A stretch of DNA of 64,000 nt, from contig NZ_CP104578.1 of the NCBI RefSeq assembly GCF_036826855.1, positions 6,173,501-6,237,500 of the forward strand. Direction: 5' to 3'. Below are positions 1-14,320 of the stretch, one piece after another (position 1 is the stretch's first letter; every line of letters starts with the position of its first letter). The notes under the pieces were generated by a model. It was not told the origin of the DNA. It worked only from the letters and a program-made list of their open reading frames with translations, and ran no database searches. The position numbers were made by a program, and so were the translations under genes. The stretch is from Streptomyces sp. SJL17-4 (GTDB lineage Bacteria > Actinomycetota > Actinomycetes > Streptomycetales > Streptomycetaceae).

Positions 1-2
1 GC

Positions 3-1472
3 CAGTGGTGGACCTCGTACCAGCCCGTCAGCTACAAGATCGCCGGACGTCTGGGCGACCGCACCGCCTTCAAGAGCATGATCGACACCTGCCACGCGGC
101 CGGCGTCAAGGTCGTCGCCGACTCCGTCATCAACCACATGGCGAACGGCTCCGGTACGGGAACGGGCGGGACCCCGTTCTCCAAGTACGACTACCCGGGC
201 CTCTACTCCGGCTCCGACATGGACGACTGCCGCTCCTCGATCACCAACTACCAGGACCGCGGCAACGTCCAGAACTGCGAACTGGTCCAGCTCCCCGACC
301 TCGACACGGGCGAGGACTACGTCCGCGGGAAGATAGCGGGCTACCTGAACGACCTGCTCTCGCTCGGCGTCGACGGCTTCCGCATCGACGCCGCCAAGCA
401 CATGCCGGCCGCCGACCTCGCGAACATCAAGTCGCGGCTCACCAACCCCGGCGTGTACTGGAAGCTGGAGGCCATCCACGGCGCCGGCGAGGCCGTCTCC
501 CCGAGCGAGTACCTCGGCAGCGGGGACGTCCAGGAGTTCCGCTACGCCCGGGACCTCAAGCGGGTCCTGCAGAGCGAGAAGCTCGCCTACCTCAAGAACT
601 TCGGCGAGGCCTGGGGCTACATGCCCTCCGGCCAGTCCGGCGTCTTCGTCGACAACCACGACACCGAGCGCGGCGGCGACACCCTCTCCTACAAGGACGG
701 CGCGAACTACACCCTCGCCTCCGTCTTCGCCCTCGCCTGGCCCTACGGCGCCCCGGACGTCCACTCCGGCTACGAGTGGACCGACAAGGACGCCGGACCG
801 CCCAACGGCGGCCAGGTCAACGCCTGTTACACGGACGGCTGGAAGTGCCAGCACGCCTGGCGCGAGATCTCCTCCATGGTCGGCTTCCGCAACACCGCCC
901 GCGGCCAGGCCGTCACCGGCTGGTGGGACAACGGCAACAACGCGATCGCGTTCGGCCGCGGCAGCAAGGCCTACGTGGCCATCAACCACGAGACCTCGGC
1001 GCTCAGCCGCACCTTCCAGACCTCGCTGCCCGCCGGCACCTACTGCGACGTCCAGTCGAACACGCCCGTGACGGTGAACGGATCCGGCCAGTTCACGGCC
1101 ACCCTCGGCGCCAACACCGCCCTGGCCCTGCACGTGAACGCCACCAGCTGCGGAGGCGGCACCACCACCCCGCCCGCCACCTCGGGCGCGTCCTTCAACG
1201 CCACCGCCACCACCGTGTCCGGCCAGAACATCTACGTCACCGGGAACCGCGCCGAACTCGGCAACTGGTCCCCGGCCGCCGCCCTCAAGCTCGACCCGGC
1301 CACGTACCCCGTCTGGAAGCTGACCGTCGGCCTGCCCGCCGGAACGGCCTTCGAGTACAAGTACATCCGCAAGGACGCCGCCGGAAACGTCACCTGGGAG
1401 TCCGGCGCCAACCGCACCGCGACCGTCCCCGCCTCCGGTCAGATCACGCTGAACGACACCTTCCGCAGCTGA
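3..1472 (+). CDS. Secreted alpha-amylase with C-terminal CBM20 (5' end outside window)
   Basis: This enzyme hydrolyses internal alpha-1,4 bonds of starch outside the cell. The window opens inside the gene; codons run in phase from base 3, so the signal peptide and start of the barrel are missing. The GH13 motifs are visible in order: VVADSVINH (region I), GFRIDAAKH with the nucleophile Asp codon at 387-389, a Glu in LEAIHG (about 468-470) as likely acid/base, and FVDNHDTER (region IV, about 645-672). The last 95 or so residues, after a Gly/Thr/Pro linker near 1150-1185, form a CBM20 starch-binding domain (ITLNDTF ending). A strong hairpin follows. The pullulanase gene starts 80 bases downstream, so the two form a starch-utilisation locus. 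Family assignment is secure. Confidence 0.95.
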   Translation, partial: QWWTSYQPVSYKIAGRLGDRTAFKSMIDTCHAAGVKVVADSVINHMANGSGTGTGGTPFSKYDYPGLYSGSDMDDCRSSITNYQDRGNVQNCELVQLPDLDTGEDYVRGKIAGYLNDLLSLGVDGFRIDAAKHMPAADLANIKSRLTNPGVYWKLEAIHGAGEAVSPSEYLGSGDVQEFRYARDLKRVLQSEKLAYLKNFGEAWGYMPSGQSGVFVDNHDTERGGDTLSYKDGANYTLASVFALAWPYGAPDVHSGYEWTDKDAGPPNGGQVNACYTDGWKCQHAWREISSMVGFRNTARGQAVTGWWDNGNNAIAFGRGSKAYVAINHETSALSRTFQTSLPAGTYCDVQSNTPVTVNGSGQFTATLGANTALALHVNATSCGGGTTTPPATSGASFNATATTVSGQNIYVTGNRAELGNWSPAAALKLDPATYPVWKLTVGLPAGTAFEYKYIRKDAAGNVTWESGANRTATVPASGQITLNDTFRS

Positions 1473-1486
1473 CTCTCCGCACCCGC

Positions 1487-1513
1487 AGGGCCGCCCCCAG
1501 CCGGGGCGGCCCT
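1487..1513 (+). terminator. Hairpin between amylase and pullulanase genes
   Basis: There is a perfect 11-bp stem (1487-1497 with 1503-1513) and a 5-base loop, starting 14 bases after the amylase stop. There is no T-run, as is usual in Streptomyces. It would end or process the amylase transcript before pullulanase. Confidence 0.75.
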
Positions 1514-1552
1514 CCCACCCGTACCCCCGTCCCTCCTCCAGGGAGCACCCCC

Positions 1553-6839
<5,287 letters not shown>

Positions 6840-6853
<14 letters not shown>

Positions 6854-7358
6854 TCGCCCGCTCCATGAGCGTGACCCCGTAACGCGTGCCGTCGGCGGCG
6901 AGCTTCCCCGGCTCCTCGCCGACGACCCGGTAGCCCGCGGCTTCGTAGTACGTACGGAGCCGCGGGTTGCTCGACACGCAGTCGAGGCGGGCGACCGCCC
7001 GCCCGCCGGCCGCGATCCGTCCCTCCGCGTGGGCGAGCAGCGCCCGTCCGGTCCCGGCGGGCGCCGCTCCCCGGTCCGTCATCAGCCGGTGGACATAGCC
7101 GGCGACCGGCGGCTGCGGCCCCCAGGCCTGCTCGTCCTCCCACCACAGCTCGTACGCGCCGACCGTGCGGCCCGCGTGGCGGGCAAGCCACACCTCACCG
7201 GCGGCGATGCGTCCCCGGAAGTGCTCCGCGCTCTTCCCGCCCGGCTTCCACTGGTCGATCCCGTTCCGCGCCATCCAGCGGGCTGCCCCGTCGAACAGCC
7301 CCACCAGAAGGTCCAGGTCGCCGTCGTCCGCCTGCCGGAAGGTCACTTGTGTCGTCAT
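6840..7358 (-). CDS. GNAT-family N-acetyltransferase
   Basis: Predicted acetyl-CoA-dependent N-acetyltransferase of 172 residues; the substrate cannot be deduced. The fold is indicated by the N-terminal FRQADDGDL, the central [20 protein letters not shown] (a degenerate acetyl-CoA loop in place of the usual RxxGxG/A) and the C-terminal [13 protein letters not shown]. The ATG at 7358 is preferred because a TAnnnT -10 box (7366-7371 on the minus strand) ends 7 bases before it, which suggests a leaderless message; an in-frame ATG at 7388 has no ribosome site. The 3' end overlaps the pullulanase 3' end by 14 bases on the opposite strand. Confidence 0.85.
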
Positions 7359-7365
7359 GGCGATC

Positions 7366-7371
7366 ACCGTA
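7366..7371 (-). promoter_or_regulatory. Likely leaderless -10 box of the GNAT gene
   Basis: The minus strand reads TACGGT, then 7 bases, then ATG. The match is to TAnnnT only; no convincing -35 is seen. Confidence 0.45.
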
Positions 7372-7412
7372 AGGCTGTGGCCAGACATCCGTAGAACCGG
7401 GGAGTGACCCTC

Positions 7413-7745
7413 ATGCCGCAGATCACCGTCGACTACACCGCACCCCTCGAACGCCGCGCCTTCGCAGCCGCCCTGCACCCGTTCGTCGTGAAGACGGTCG
7501 ACACGACGCTCGACGCCTGCAAGACCCGCTTCCGGGAGGTCGAGGAATTCCTCGTCGGCGACGGAACGCCCCGGGACGTCATCGTGCACGTAGAGATCGC
7601 CCTGCTGCCCGGCCGTTCGGACGAACTCAAGGCCCAGCTGGCGGAAGGCGTGCTCGACCTGCTGCCCCACTACCTCTGGACCACGGACGGCGTACGCCTC
7701 TCCGTCGAGGTCCGCGACCTCGAACCGTCCTACCGCAAGCGCTGA
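7413..7745 (+). CDS. 5-carboxymethyl-2-hydroxymuconate isomerase-like protein (CHMI, tautomerase fold)
   Basis: 110 residues starting MPQITVDY. A catalytic Pro-1 after Met removal and a beta-alpha-beta layout are typical of the CHMI branch of the tautomerase superfamily, which isomerises 2-hydroxymuconates in homoprotocatechuate breakdown. The ATG at 7413 is chosen over a GTG at 7404 because GGGGAG (about 7398-7403) sits at proper distance from 7413 and because the ATG start gives the expected Pro-1. No other homoprotocatechuate genes are nearby, so the physiological substrate is uncertain. The 3' end overlaps the TetR gene by 16 bases tail to tail. Confidence 0.8.
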   Translation: MPQITVDYTAPLERRAFAAALHPFVVKTVDTTLDACKTRFREVEEFLVGDGTPRDVIVHVEIALLPGRSDELKAQLAEGVLDLLPHYLWTTDGVRLSVEVRDLEPSYRKR

Positions 7746-8464
7746 TCGGGTACGGAGGCCAGGTCGCCCGACACCGTCGGAACGAGCGCGACGAGCCGGG
7801 CCACCAGCTCCCCGAAGGGGCCGTCGGCCGGCTCGTCCGCGAGGATGCCGACCAGGATCTCCGCCATGTCCGCGTCGTACGCGGCACTCACCGCCGCGAG
7901 CGCCGCGAAGTCGTGCACCAGCTGCAACTCCAGCTCCGCGCGCGGTACCCGGCGCCCGTCCAGCCAGATCAGCGCCGTCGACTCGGCGAGCGACACCCAG
8001 GACCGGACGACCAACTCCAGCCGGGCCGAGGGGTTCTCGACCCCGAGATGGGCGAGGATCTGCACGTACGCGGCGTGCCGCACCTCGTCGATCATCGCGT
8101 TCGTCGTCGAGGAACCCACCGCGGGCCCGCCCCGCATCAACGCCGCGAATCCCGGCCCGTGGTCGTCGACGAAGTCGAAGAACCGGCCCATCACCCGCAA
8201 CAGCCGCGCCCCCAGCGGCCCCTGCGGCGGCTCCACGAACCTGGCCGCCAACTCGTCGGCCGCGCGCCGGAGGGCCGCCTCGTAGAGGCTCTGCTTGCCG
8301 GGGAAGTAGTGGTAGACCAGCGGCCGCGAGATCCCCGCGGCCGCGGCGATCTCGTCGATGGAGACCTCGTCGGGAGAGCGGTGGCTGAAGAGTTCGAGGG
8401 CAACCCCGATCAACTGCTGCTTGCGCTCCTCGACGCCCATTCTGCGGCGCACCCCGGTCGTCAT
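7730..8464 (-). CDS. TetR-family transcriptional regulator
   Basis: 244 residues. The N-terminal helix-turn-helix is clear (VSIDEIAAAAGISRPLVYHYFPGKQSLYEAAL, about residues 34-66) and is followed by a typical all-helical ligand domain. The ATG at 8464 lies 6 bases from a minus-strand TAGGCT, which points to a leaderless transcript. It is divergent from a small acidic membrane protein gene with only 37 bases between the two starts, so that gene is the most likely target besides itself. The ligand is unknown. Confidence 0.88.
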   Translation of the reverse strand: MTTGVRRRMGVEERKQQLIGVALELFSHRSPDEVSIDEIAAAAGISRPLVYHYFPGKQSLYEAALRRAADELAARFVEPPQGPLGARLLRVMGRFFDFVDDHGPGFAALMRGGPAVGSSTTNAMIDEVRHAAYVQILAHLGVENPSARLELVVRSWVSLAESTALIWLDGRRVPRAELELQLVHDFAALAAVSAAYDADMAEILVGILADEPADGPFGELVARLVALVPTVSGDLASVPDQRLR

Positions 8465-8470
8465 ACGAAC

Positions 8471-8493
8471 AGCCTAACGTCGTCCGATACGCT
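8471..8493. promoter_or_regulatory. Divergent leaderless promoters (TetR / acidic membrane protein)
   Basis: Two TAnnnT boxes face apart in a 37-bp gap: TAGGCT on the minus strand (8471-8476) 6 bases from the TetR ATG, and TACGCT on the plus strand (8488-8493) 8 bases from the ATG at 8502. Polymerases on both could not bind together, so the two genes probably exclude each other or are repressed together. Confidence 0.5.
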
Positions 8494-8501
8494 CCTGCCC
8501 C

Positions 8502-9017
8502 ATGAGCGCTTCCGACCAGGACACCCAGGCCGTCAAGGCCACCGAGGCCCCGGAGGCCCCCGAGGCCGAAGAGGCCGCCGAGCTCGACGAGACGGACGAG
8601 GGCGACGAACTCGACGGGACGGACGAGGCCGACAGCGAGCCCGCCGACGACGATGAGCCCGCCGACGGCGACGAGCCCGCCGACGGCGACGAGCCCGCCG
8701 ACGGCGACGAGCCCGCGGACGACGCCGAGGTCGTCGACGACGAGGACCCCGCCGCCGGGAACGGCCTCACGCCCAAGCAGGCGCGGCGACTGCGCGTCGC
8801 CGCCGCCTCCGTGCTGCTCGTCGCGATGGCCGTCGTCCTGGTGATCCGCCTCGCGAGCCGGACGTCCGTCCTGGTCGTCGGTGTGTACGGACTCGCGATG
8901 ATCCTCTGCGGGATCGTGATCGAGCTGTCCCGCAACGGCCGTACGCGGCTGGGCACCTGGCTCCTGGTGGGAGGCCTCCTCGCCGCGCTGGCCCTCGACT
9001 GGCTGGTCCTGCCGTAG
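8502..9017 (+). CDS. Small membrane protein with acidic repeat N-terminus
   Basis: 171 residues with no recognised family. The first 85 residues are almost wholly Asp/Glu/Ala/Pro and contain four copies of the hexapeptide (D/D)EPADG encoded by an 18-bp tandem repeat. The C-terminal half holds three probable membrane helices (about 100-115, 122-138, 152-168) separated by short basic loops (KQARRLR, SRNGRTR). The acidic tail is probably cytoplasmic, since the basic stretch next to the first helix follows the positive-inside rule. Function unknown. Confidence 0.75.
   Translation: MSASDQDTQAVKATEAPEAPEAEEAAELDETDEGDELDGTDEADSEPADDDEPADGDEPADGDEPADGDEPADDAEVVDDEDPAAGNGLTPKQARRLRVAAASVLLVAMAVVLVIRLASRTSVLVVGVYGLAMILCGIVIELSRNGRTRLGTWLLVGGLLAALALDWLVLP
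8652..8723 (+). repeat. Four 18-bp tandem repeats coding acidic hexapeptides
   Basis: Units begin at 8652, 8670, 8688 and 8706. The two middle units are identical, the first differs by one base, and the last has two changes. The repeat is in frame, so copy-number change would lengthen the acidic tail without breaking the gene. Confidence 0.9.
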
Positions 9018-9024
9018 GGCCCGT

Positions 9025-10092
9025 CTACAGATCGAGTACGAGCCGCTCTCCCGCACAGCGCGAGACGCAGATCAGCATCGAGTCGTCCCGCTCGGCGTCG
9101 GTGAGCAGCTCGTCCCGGTGGTCGATCTCGCCCTCCAGGACCCGCTGACGGCAGGTTCCGCAGAAGCCCTGCCGGCAGGAGTACATGAGGCCCGGGACCT
9201 CCTCGTGGACCGCCGCGAGGACCGACTGGTCCGCCGCCACCCGCACCGTACGCCCGGAGCGGCGGAGCTCGACCTCGAAGGCCGTGCCTCCGGTCGTCGC
9301 GGCGGCCGAGAAGCGTTCGAGCCGCGGGGCCCGGCCCTCCGGCACAGCCGCCGTCACGGCGTCCATCAGCCCGTCGGGACCACAGCAGTAGACGGGCGTC
9401 TCGGCCGACACGTCGGCGAGGAACCCCAGGTCGGGAAGGCCGGACTCGTCCTCGGCGACGACGGTCACCCGGTTCCCGGCCCGGCCCAGTGCCTCGATGT
9501 CCGCCAGATACGGCATGGTGGCGCGGCTGCGTCCGCAGTACACGAGCCGCCAGTCCGCCCCGGCCGCCTCGGCGGCGCGCAGCATCGGCAGGACCGGGGT
9601 GATGCCGATGCCGCCGGCGACGAAGACGTACGCGGGGGAGTCGACGAGCGGGAAGCGGTTGCGCGGTCCCCGGATCTCGATCTCGACGCCCTCGTGGAGC
9701 TGCTCGTGGACCTCGCGCGAGCCGCCCCGGCCGCCCTGTCCGGTCTCGATCAGCCGGGTCGCCACGGTGTACGTGGTGGGGTCGGTCGGGTCGCCGCAGA
9801 GCGAGTACTGCCGGACGAGCCCGGAGGGCAGGACGAGGTCGATGTGCGCGCCGGGCTGCCAGCCGGGCAACCCCCGTGCTGCCAGGCGCAGTTCGACGAC
9901 CCCGTCGGCCGGTGTGGCGCGCGAGGTGACGACGGCCTTCCGGGGGACGGTGCTGCCCCGGCCGTATCCGGACACGGGCTCGTCGAGGGCGGGCATCGGC
10001 CACAGCGGGGCGGTGGTCATGCGGCTGCGGACGGCGCGGCGGACGAGCAGCGCGGCCCCGGCGACGAGGGCGACGGTGGTGAACCGGGGCAT
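9025..10092 (-). CDS. Membrane-anchored ferredoxin reductase-type flavoprotein with C-terminal [2Fe-2S] domain
   Basis: 355 residues of the phthalate dioxygenase reductase type. An N-terminal hydrophobic helix (about 5-20) may anchor it. An FAD domain follows (RQYSLCG near 113), then an NAD(P)-binding domain (GGIGITP near 165, YCCGPDGLMD) and a plant-type ferredoxin domain with C306, C311 and C314 (CRQGFCGTC) and C342. It moves electrons from NAD(P)H through flavin and iron-sulfur cluster to an oxygenase. Its start codon overlaps the stop of the upstream diiron-like gene by one base (TGATG), so the two are translationally coupled and the partner is very likely that protein. Confidence 0.9.
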   Translation of the reverse strand: MPRFTTVALVAGAALLVRRAVRSRMTTAPLWPMPALDEPVSGYGRGSTVPRKAVVTSRATPADGVVELRLAARGLPGWQPGAHIDLVLPSGLVRQYSLCGDPTDPTTYTVATRLIETGQGGRGGSREVHEQLHEGVEIEIRGPRNRFPLVDSPAYVFVAGGIGITPVLPMLRAAEAAGADWRLVYCGRSRATMPYLADIEALGRAGNRVTVVAEDESGLPDLGFLADVSAETPVYCCGPDGLMDAVTAAVPEGRAPRLERFSAAATTGGTAFEVELRRSGRTVRVAADQSVLAAVHEEVPGLMYSCRQGFCGTCRQRVLEGEIDHRDELLTDAERDDSMLICVSRCAGERLVLDL

Positions 10093-10976
10093 CAGTGGCC
10101 TCCGTTGGCGCCGGGCGAGGTCGCCAGGTAGGCCATCGCCTGTGCGGTGTCACCCTCCTGGGAGGGGTGGTAGGCGCGGCTGAGGTAGCGGGGTATCGAG
10201 CGCAGCATGTCCGGGGTGGAGGGCAGCACGCCCTGTCGGCCCTTGCGGACGAACTGGCCGAAGGAGGCCTTGCCGTCGAGCAGGGTGGGGTCGTTCTCCA
10301 TGAAGAAGCGGACGCCCCGCTGCCAGAGGAAGACGAGCGCGGAGAACGCGAGCGCCCAGGTGCGGGCGCGGCGCCGGTATCCGCCGTCGAGGTGCATGAA
10401 CAGTTCGAAGGCGACCGAGCGGTGCTCGACCTCCTCGGCGCCGTGCCAGCGCAGCAGGTCGAGCATGGTGGGGTCGGCGCCGACCCGGTCGAGCTCGTCG
10501 GCGTTGAGCACCCAGTTGCCGAGGAAGGCGGTGTAGTGCTCGATCGCGGCGATCATCGCGACCCGCTCCATCAGCCACCAGCGGCGCGGCCGGCCCGGCG
10601 GCAGGGTCCGGTCCCCGAGGAGCTTCTCGAAGAACCAGTCGACCTGCGCGGTGTACGGGGTCGGGTCGAGGCCCTGCTCGCGGAGGTGGGGCAGGACGTC
10701 GTCGTGGGCCTGGGAGTGGATGGCCTCCTGGCCGATGAAGCCGATGACGTCCGCGCGCAGCCGGTCGTCGGTGATGTACGGCAGCGCCTGCTTGTAGACG
10801 TGCACGAACCAGCGTTCGCCGGCCGGGAGCAGCAGGTGCAGCACGTTGATGGTGTGCGTGGTGAAGGGATCGCCGGGTACCCAGTGGAGCGGAGTCTCCT
10901 CCCAGTCGAAGCGGACCTTTCGGGCCTTGAGCTCGACGTGCTCCGACGCCACCGGTGCAGGCTGCGTATTAGACAT
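10092..10976 (-). CDS. PF10118-type 'metal-dependent hydrolase' with a ferritin-like diiron ligand pattern
   Basis: 294 residues. Proteins of this family are usually labelled metal-dependent hydrolases. The sequence shows E54, E84-x-x-H87, E146 and E182-x-x-H185, spaced like the ligands of carboxylate-bridged diiron enzymes (two E...ExxH halves). The coupled downstream gene encodes a [2Fe-2S] flavoprotein reductase, which supports an oxygenase or desaturase role. The ATG at 10976 lies 6 bases after a minus-strand TACATT box, so the transcript is probably leaderless. Family placement is fairly sure; the oxygenase reading is my inference from ligand spacing and operon context. Confidence 0.8.
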   Translation of the reverse strand: MSNTQPAPVASEHVELKARKVRFDWEETPLHWVPGDPFTTHTINVLHLLLPAGERWFVHVYKQALPYITDDRLRADVIGFIGQEAIHSQAHDDVLPHLREQGLDPTPYTAQVDWFFEKLLGDRTLPPGRPRRWWLMERVAMIAAIEHYTAFLGNWVLNADELDRVGADPTMLDLLRWHGAEEVEHRSVAFELFMHLDGGYRRRARTWALAFSALVFLWQRGVRFFMENDPTLLDGKASFGQFVRKGRQGVLPSTPDMLRSIPRYLSRAYHPSQEGDTAQAMAYLATSPGANGGH

Positions 10977-10982
10977 GGCGTC

Positions 10983-11002
10983 AATGTACTGAGGGGTACT
11001 GC
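10983..11002 (-). promoter_or_regulatory. Leaderless promoter of the diiron/reductase operon with CAGTAC direct repeats
   Basis: The minus strand shows TACATT (10983-10988) 6 bases before the ATG. The hexamer CAGTAC occurs twice, overlapping and just upstream of this box, 11 bases apart, a possible regulator site. Confidence 0.4.
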
Positions 11003-11116
11003 GGTGGCAACAGGGGCGTGCACGGTCTTTTCGGCCGGTGGGGGAGGGGACGCCCAGGCCGCCCCGCCTCTCTCCCCTGCCTCTCCCTCGCCTCCCACTC
11101 GCCTCCCACTCGCCAC

Positions 11117-13213
11117 TCACCTCAGGGCGCCCGTCCGGGTCCCGTCCCGCAAGGTGCCGTCGAGGTCGGCGCGGGCCCCGGCCGCGGCCTTCACGGCCAG
11201 CAGGGGGCCGTCGGACCGCCCCTTCACCCCGCCGGAGGTCTCCAGGGCGGTGAAGTCCGGACTCCCGGCGGCCAGCACGTACCAGCCACCTCCGGGAGCC
11301 TGCCAGAGCACCCCGGCCAGGACCCGGGGATCGCGCACGCCGCAGGCGGGCGACCCCTCGGAACGGGCCGCGAGCGCGGCGGGCACGGTCGGAGACGGAA
11401 CCAGGAACTGGGCGAGGACCCGGCTGCCGGCGCCACGCCAGGTCTCCGCGCGGGTGCACAGCCAGGTGCCGGTCCCGGCGCCCTCGGGCAGGGGCTGTCG
11501 GGCGAACCGCCAGGCGTTCACGGACCGGACGCCGTGCGCCCGTACCGCCGCCAGCTGGCAGGCGGTCCGCGCCCAGGCCTCGCGCGCCTCGGGGCTCGTG
11601 GCGTCGGCCGGTGCGGCGGGCGGCCCCCAGAGGAGCCGGGCGGGCGCGAGCTCGCCGAGATCGGCGAGCAGCCGGAGCCCGGAACCGTCCCGCACCTGAA
11701 GGGTGTTCCAGCGGGTGCAGCCCCTCGCGAGCGCGGGACTGGTCATCGGCTCGGTCACCCCACCGGCGTCACGCCCCAGCGGCCTCGCGTCCGCGCCGGG
11801 CGCGAGAAGATCCCGTACGGCGGTCTCCCGCACCCAAGGGGCCGTCAGATAACGGACGTTGCCGGCGGCGCGGGACAGGACCAGCGCGGCCGAGCCGACG
11901 GCGTCGGCCCCGTCGGTCCGCGCGAAGTCGAGCGCGGTCCCGGCCGTACCCCCGACCGGCTCCGCGTACCGCACGGCCCGCAGCCCGTCGTGGAGGAGCA
12001 CCACCCGGGCCCCGTCGACCACCCCGGCGAAGAGCAACTGGGGCGGGCCCATGGGCGGGCCGACCGGTGTCCCCGGCGTGGCGGAGGACCGCACGGTCGC
12101 GCCGGGCCGCGCCCACACGGCGAGCGCCCGCCGCAGCAGCGCGCGGTCCCCGGTGAGCGCCCCCCGCGCGGGCCACACGGAGAAGTCCTGCCGGGTGGAA
12201 CCGGGCCAGACCTCCGGGGCGACGCGCTTGAGGGCCCCGGGGTCGAGAGCGGCCTCGGCGGCGGGGTTACGGGCGTACGAGGGCGCAGCAGCACCGTTTC
12301 TGCCCCAGCCGTCCCCGGGCAGCCCGAGCAGCGCCCCGCACACGAGCAACGCGGCGACGGCGACGACCCCGGCCCGCGCGTGCTGCCGCCGCCGTAACAG
12401 ATCGGTGGGCCGCGCCTGCAGCGCACAGGGATCGAACTCGTCGGACTCGAGCAGGGCGCCGCCACTGCGGCCCGTTCGGCCCGCACGGCCGGATGCGCCG
12501 GGCCCCGTCCGGTCGCCCGCGGCTCCGGCCCCGCCCGGTCCGCCCTGTTCGCCGACCCTGACCGCGGGGCCGGCCCCGCCCCCGGCCCGCGCGGCGGCCG
12601 GGTCGGTCCCGTACCCCTCAGGTCCACCCGTCGGCCCGATCTCCAGTTCGTCCAGCGCGTCCGCCTCCGCCAGCGCCGACGCCGGGTCCGCCACCCCCGC
12701 TGCCGCGAGCACCCGCAGGACCTCCGCGTCGCCCTGGCGTTCCAGGCCCCGCAGGACGCAGGCCGCGCGGCCCGGGCCGGACAGCCGGGACAGCCGCTGG
12801 TCCAGGGCGAGTTCGTCCGCGCCCCCCACCCGGGGGAACAACCGCAGCCCCCACACGTGCGGCAGCAACGGCGGGAACTGCGCCCGGCGCGGCAGCGCGA
12901 GGCGCCGCAACGGCAGCCCCGCGACGAGTGCCTGCCGCAGCACCTCACCCCGTACGTACGCGTAACCGGGGTCGACCGCGTCCTCGGCGAGCCGGGGCTC
13001 CGGCACGGCCGGGCCCACGACCCGGCGGCGCGGCAGCGAACGCTGGACGAGCGCGTGCGCGGTCAGCACCCGGCGGTTGCGGCCGAGCGACGGCGGCAGC
13101 ACGAGGTAGGCGATGCGGACGAGACGCGGATAGTGCTCGACGAGCGCGGCCTCGGCCTGCTCGACGTCGACGGGGCCCACGGGCGAGGAGGGAACGAGAT
13201 CCTTGGTGCTCAC
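11117..13213 (-). CDS. Large hypothetical protein: sigma-factor-like N-terminus, one membrane helix, extracellular C-terminus
   Basis: 698 residues with no family I can name. Residues about 18-60 (AALVEHYPRLVRIAYLVLPPSL) resemble region 2 of ECF sigma factors. The next 200 residues are helical and Ala/Leu/Arg rich, followed by a Gly/Ala-rich low-complexity stretch. One membrane segment (about 280-300, GVVAVAALLVCGALLGL) then leads to a roughly 390-residue C-terminal domain with several Cys (C-R-W, ACQL, WLC, ACGV), which is probably outside the membrane. The GTG at 13213 is the most upstream start that fits; no clear ribosome site is seen. It could be a membrane-tethered degenerate sigma or sensor. 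Confidence 0.7.
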   Translation of the reverse strand: MSTKDLVPSSPVGPVDVEQAEAALVEHYPRLVRIAYLVLPPSLGRNRRVLTAHALVQRSLPRRRVVGPAVPEPRLAEDAVDPGYAYVRGEVLRQALVAGLPLRRLALPRRAQFPPLLPHVWGLRLFPRVGGADELALDQRLSRLSGPGRAACVLRGLERQGDAEVLRVLAAAGVADPASALAEADALDELEIGPTGGPEGYGTDPAAARAGGGAGPAVRVGEQGGPGGAGAAGDRTGPGASGRAGRTGRSGGALLESDEFDPCALQARPTDLLRRRQHARAGVVAVAALLVCGALLGLPGDGWGRNGAAAPSYARNPAAEAALDPGALKRVAPEVWPGSTRQDFSVWPARGALTGDRALLRRALAVWARPGATVRSSATPGTPVGPPMGPPQLLFAGVVDGARVVLLHDGLRAVRYAEPVGGTAGTALDFARTDGADAVGSAALVLSRAAGNVRYLTAPWVRETAVRDLLAPGADARPLGRDAGGVTEPMTSPALARGCTRWNTLQVRDGSGLRLLADLGELAPARLLWGPPAAPADATSPEAREAWARTACQLAAVRAHGVRSVNAWRFARQPLPEGAGTGTWLCTRAETWRGAGSRVLAQFLVPSPTVPAALAARSEGSPACGVRDPRVLAGVLWQAPGGGWYVLAAGSPDFTALETSGGVKGRSDGPLLAVKAAAGARADLDGTLRDGTRTGALR

Positions 13214-13390
13214 GTTCAGCAGAACGAGCGATTCTTCCGATGGTCACCCCGGCGGCCCGGCGGCCCGGGCGACCCGCCACCCCGGCGACCCGGCGACCCG
13301 CCACCCCGGCGGCCCCGGCATCCTGGCACCCCCGCCCCCCGGCCGCCCGCTGGTCAGAAGGAGCCCCGCGACGCGGACGCCCCACCCGCC

Positions 13391-14191
13391 TCACCCCGCG
13401 CGAACCGTCAGCCGCTCACGGATCCGCTCCGTCACCTCGTCCGCGACCCCGAGCCCCTCCCGTACGTACCGCTCCATCGACCCGTGCCGGACCGCCACTT
13501 CGTCGAGCGCCGCGTCCAGGTACTGCGGCAGCACCCCGATCAGATCGAGCGCCAGGTCCGGGTCGCCGCCCTGGGCCGTGAACCCCTCGATCATCGGCGC
13601 GAACGCCTGCCGTACGGCCGTGTTGACCGACAGATACTCCTCCCGCACGGTCTCCTCGTCCGCGCCGAGCAGCAACAGGACGACCGTCGCCGCCCACCCC
13701 GTCCGGTCCTTGCCCGCCGAACAGTGGAAGAGCAGCGGACCGGCGTCCCGAGCGCCCAGCTCGGTGAGGAGGGTGCGGTAGGCGAGCCGGGCGGACTCGC
13801 CGGAGACGAAGGCCCGGTACGTCCGGGCGAAGGCCGCCCGGACCTGGCCCCCGCCGAGGAGCTCCTCGGCGAGCGCCGGGTCGGTGAGCAGCGCCTTCAG
13901 GCGGGCGGCGGGCGGCAGCCCACTGGTGGCCAGATGGTCGGCGAGCACGTCCGCGACGAGGCCGTGGGCACCCGTGGGGAGCCGGTCGGGCCGGTCGGCG
14001 CGCTCGGTCTCCGTACGGAAGTCGACGACCGTACGGATGCCCAGCGCGGCCACGGTGGGCTCGGCCGGGTCGAGCCGGTCGAGCTGGGCGGAACGCAGGA
14101 CGAGGCCGGGACGGACGGAACGCCCGGCGGCGAGCGGCAGACCGCCCAGGTCACGGAGGTTGGCGACGGAGGTGGCGGGGATGGCGGGCAT
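13391..14191 (-). CDS. Tyrosine/serine protein phosphatase (Y_phosphatase3 type)
   Basis: 266 residues. The P-loop HCSAGKDRTG (156-165; catalytic C157, Arg163) defines a cysteine phosphatase of the dual-specificity class found in actinobacteria. NLRDLGG near the N-terminus and VVDFRTETE (about 55-63) are family hallmarks; the latter may carry the general acid. No signal peptide is seen, so it should be cytoplasmic. ATG 14191 is set by GGAGGA nine bases upstream. It is likely monocistronic: 129 bases separate it from the epimerase gene upstream. Confidence 0.88.
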   Translation of the reverse strand: MPAIPATSVANLRDLGGLPLAAGRSVRPGLVLRSAQLDRLDPAEPTVAALGIRTVVDFRTETERADRPDRLPTGAHGLVADVLADHLATSGLPPAARLKALLTDPALAEELLGGGQVRAAFARTYRAFVSGESARLAYRTLLTELGARDAGPLLFHCSAGKDRTGWAATVVLLLLGADEETVREEYLSVNTAVRQAFAPMIEGFTAQGGDPDLALDLIGVLPQYLDAALDEVAVRHGSMERYVREGLGVADEVTERIRERLTVRAG

Positions 14192-14320
14192 GACGTCGAC
14201 TCCTCCGGTACGTACACGTTCGTGTCGACCGTAGTGGATCGCCTCGATATAGGCAGTTTCAGCCACTCTTCGCGACGGCGCCCCGGCCACCCCGACCCAC
14301 CCCGACCCACCTCCCCCGTC

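Noticed and set aside
13214..13390. GC-rich reiterated CCCGGCGACCCGCCA sequence as a regulatory repeat
   Set aside because: Copies are irregular and look like simple-sequence drift; no consistent unit or spacing.
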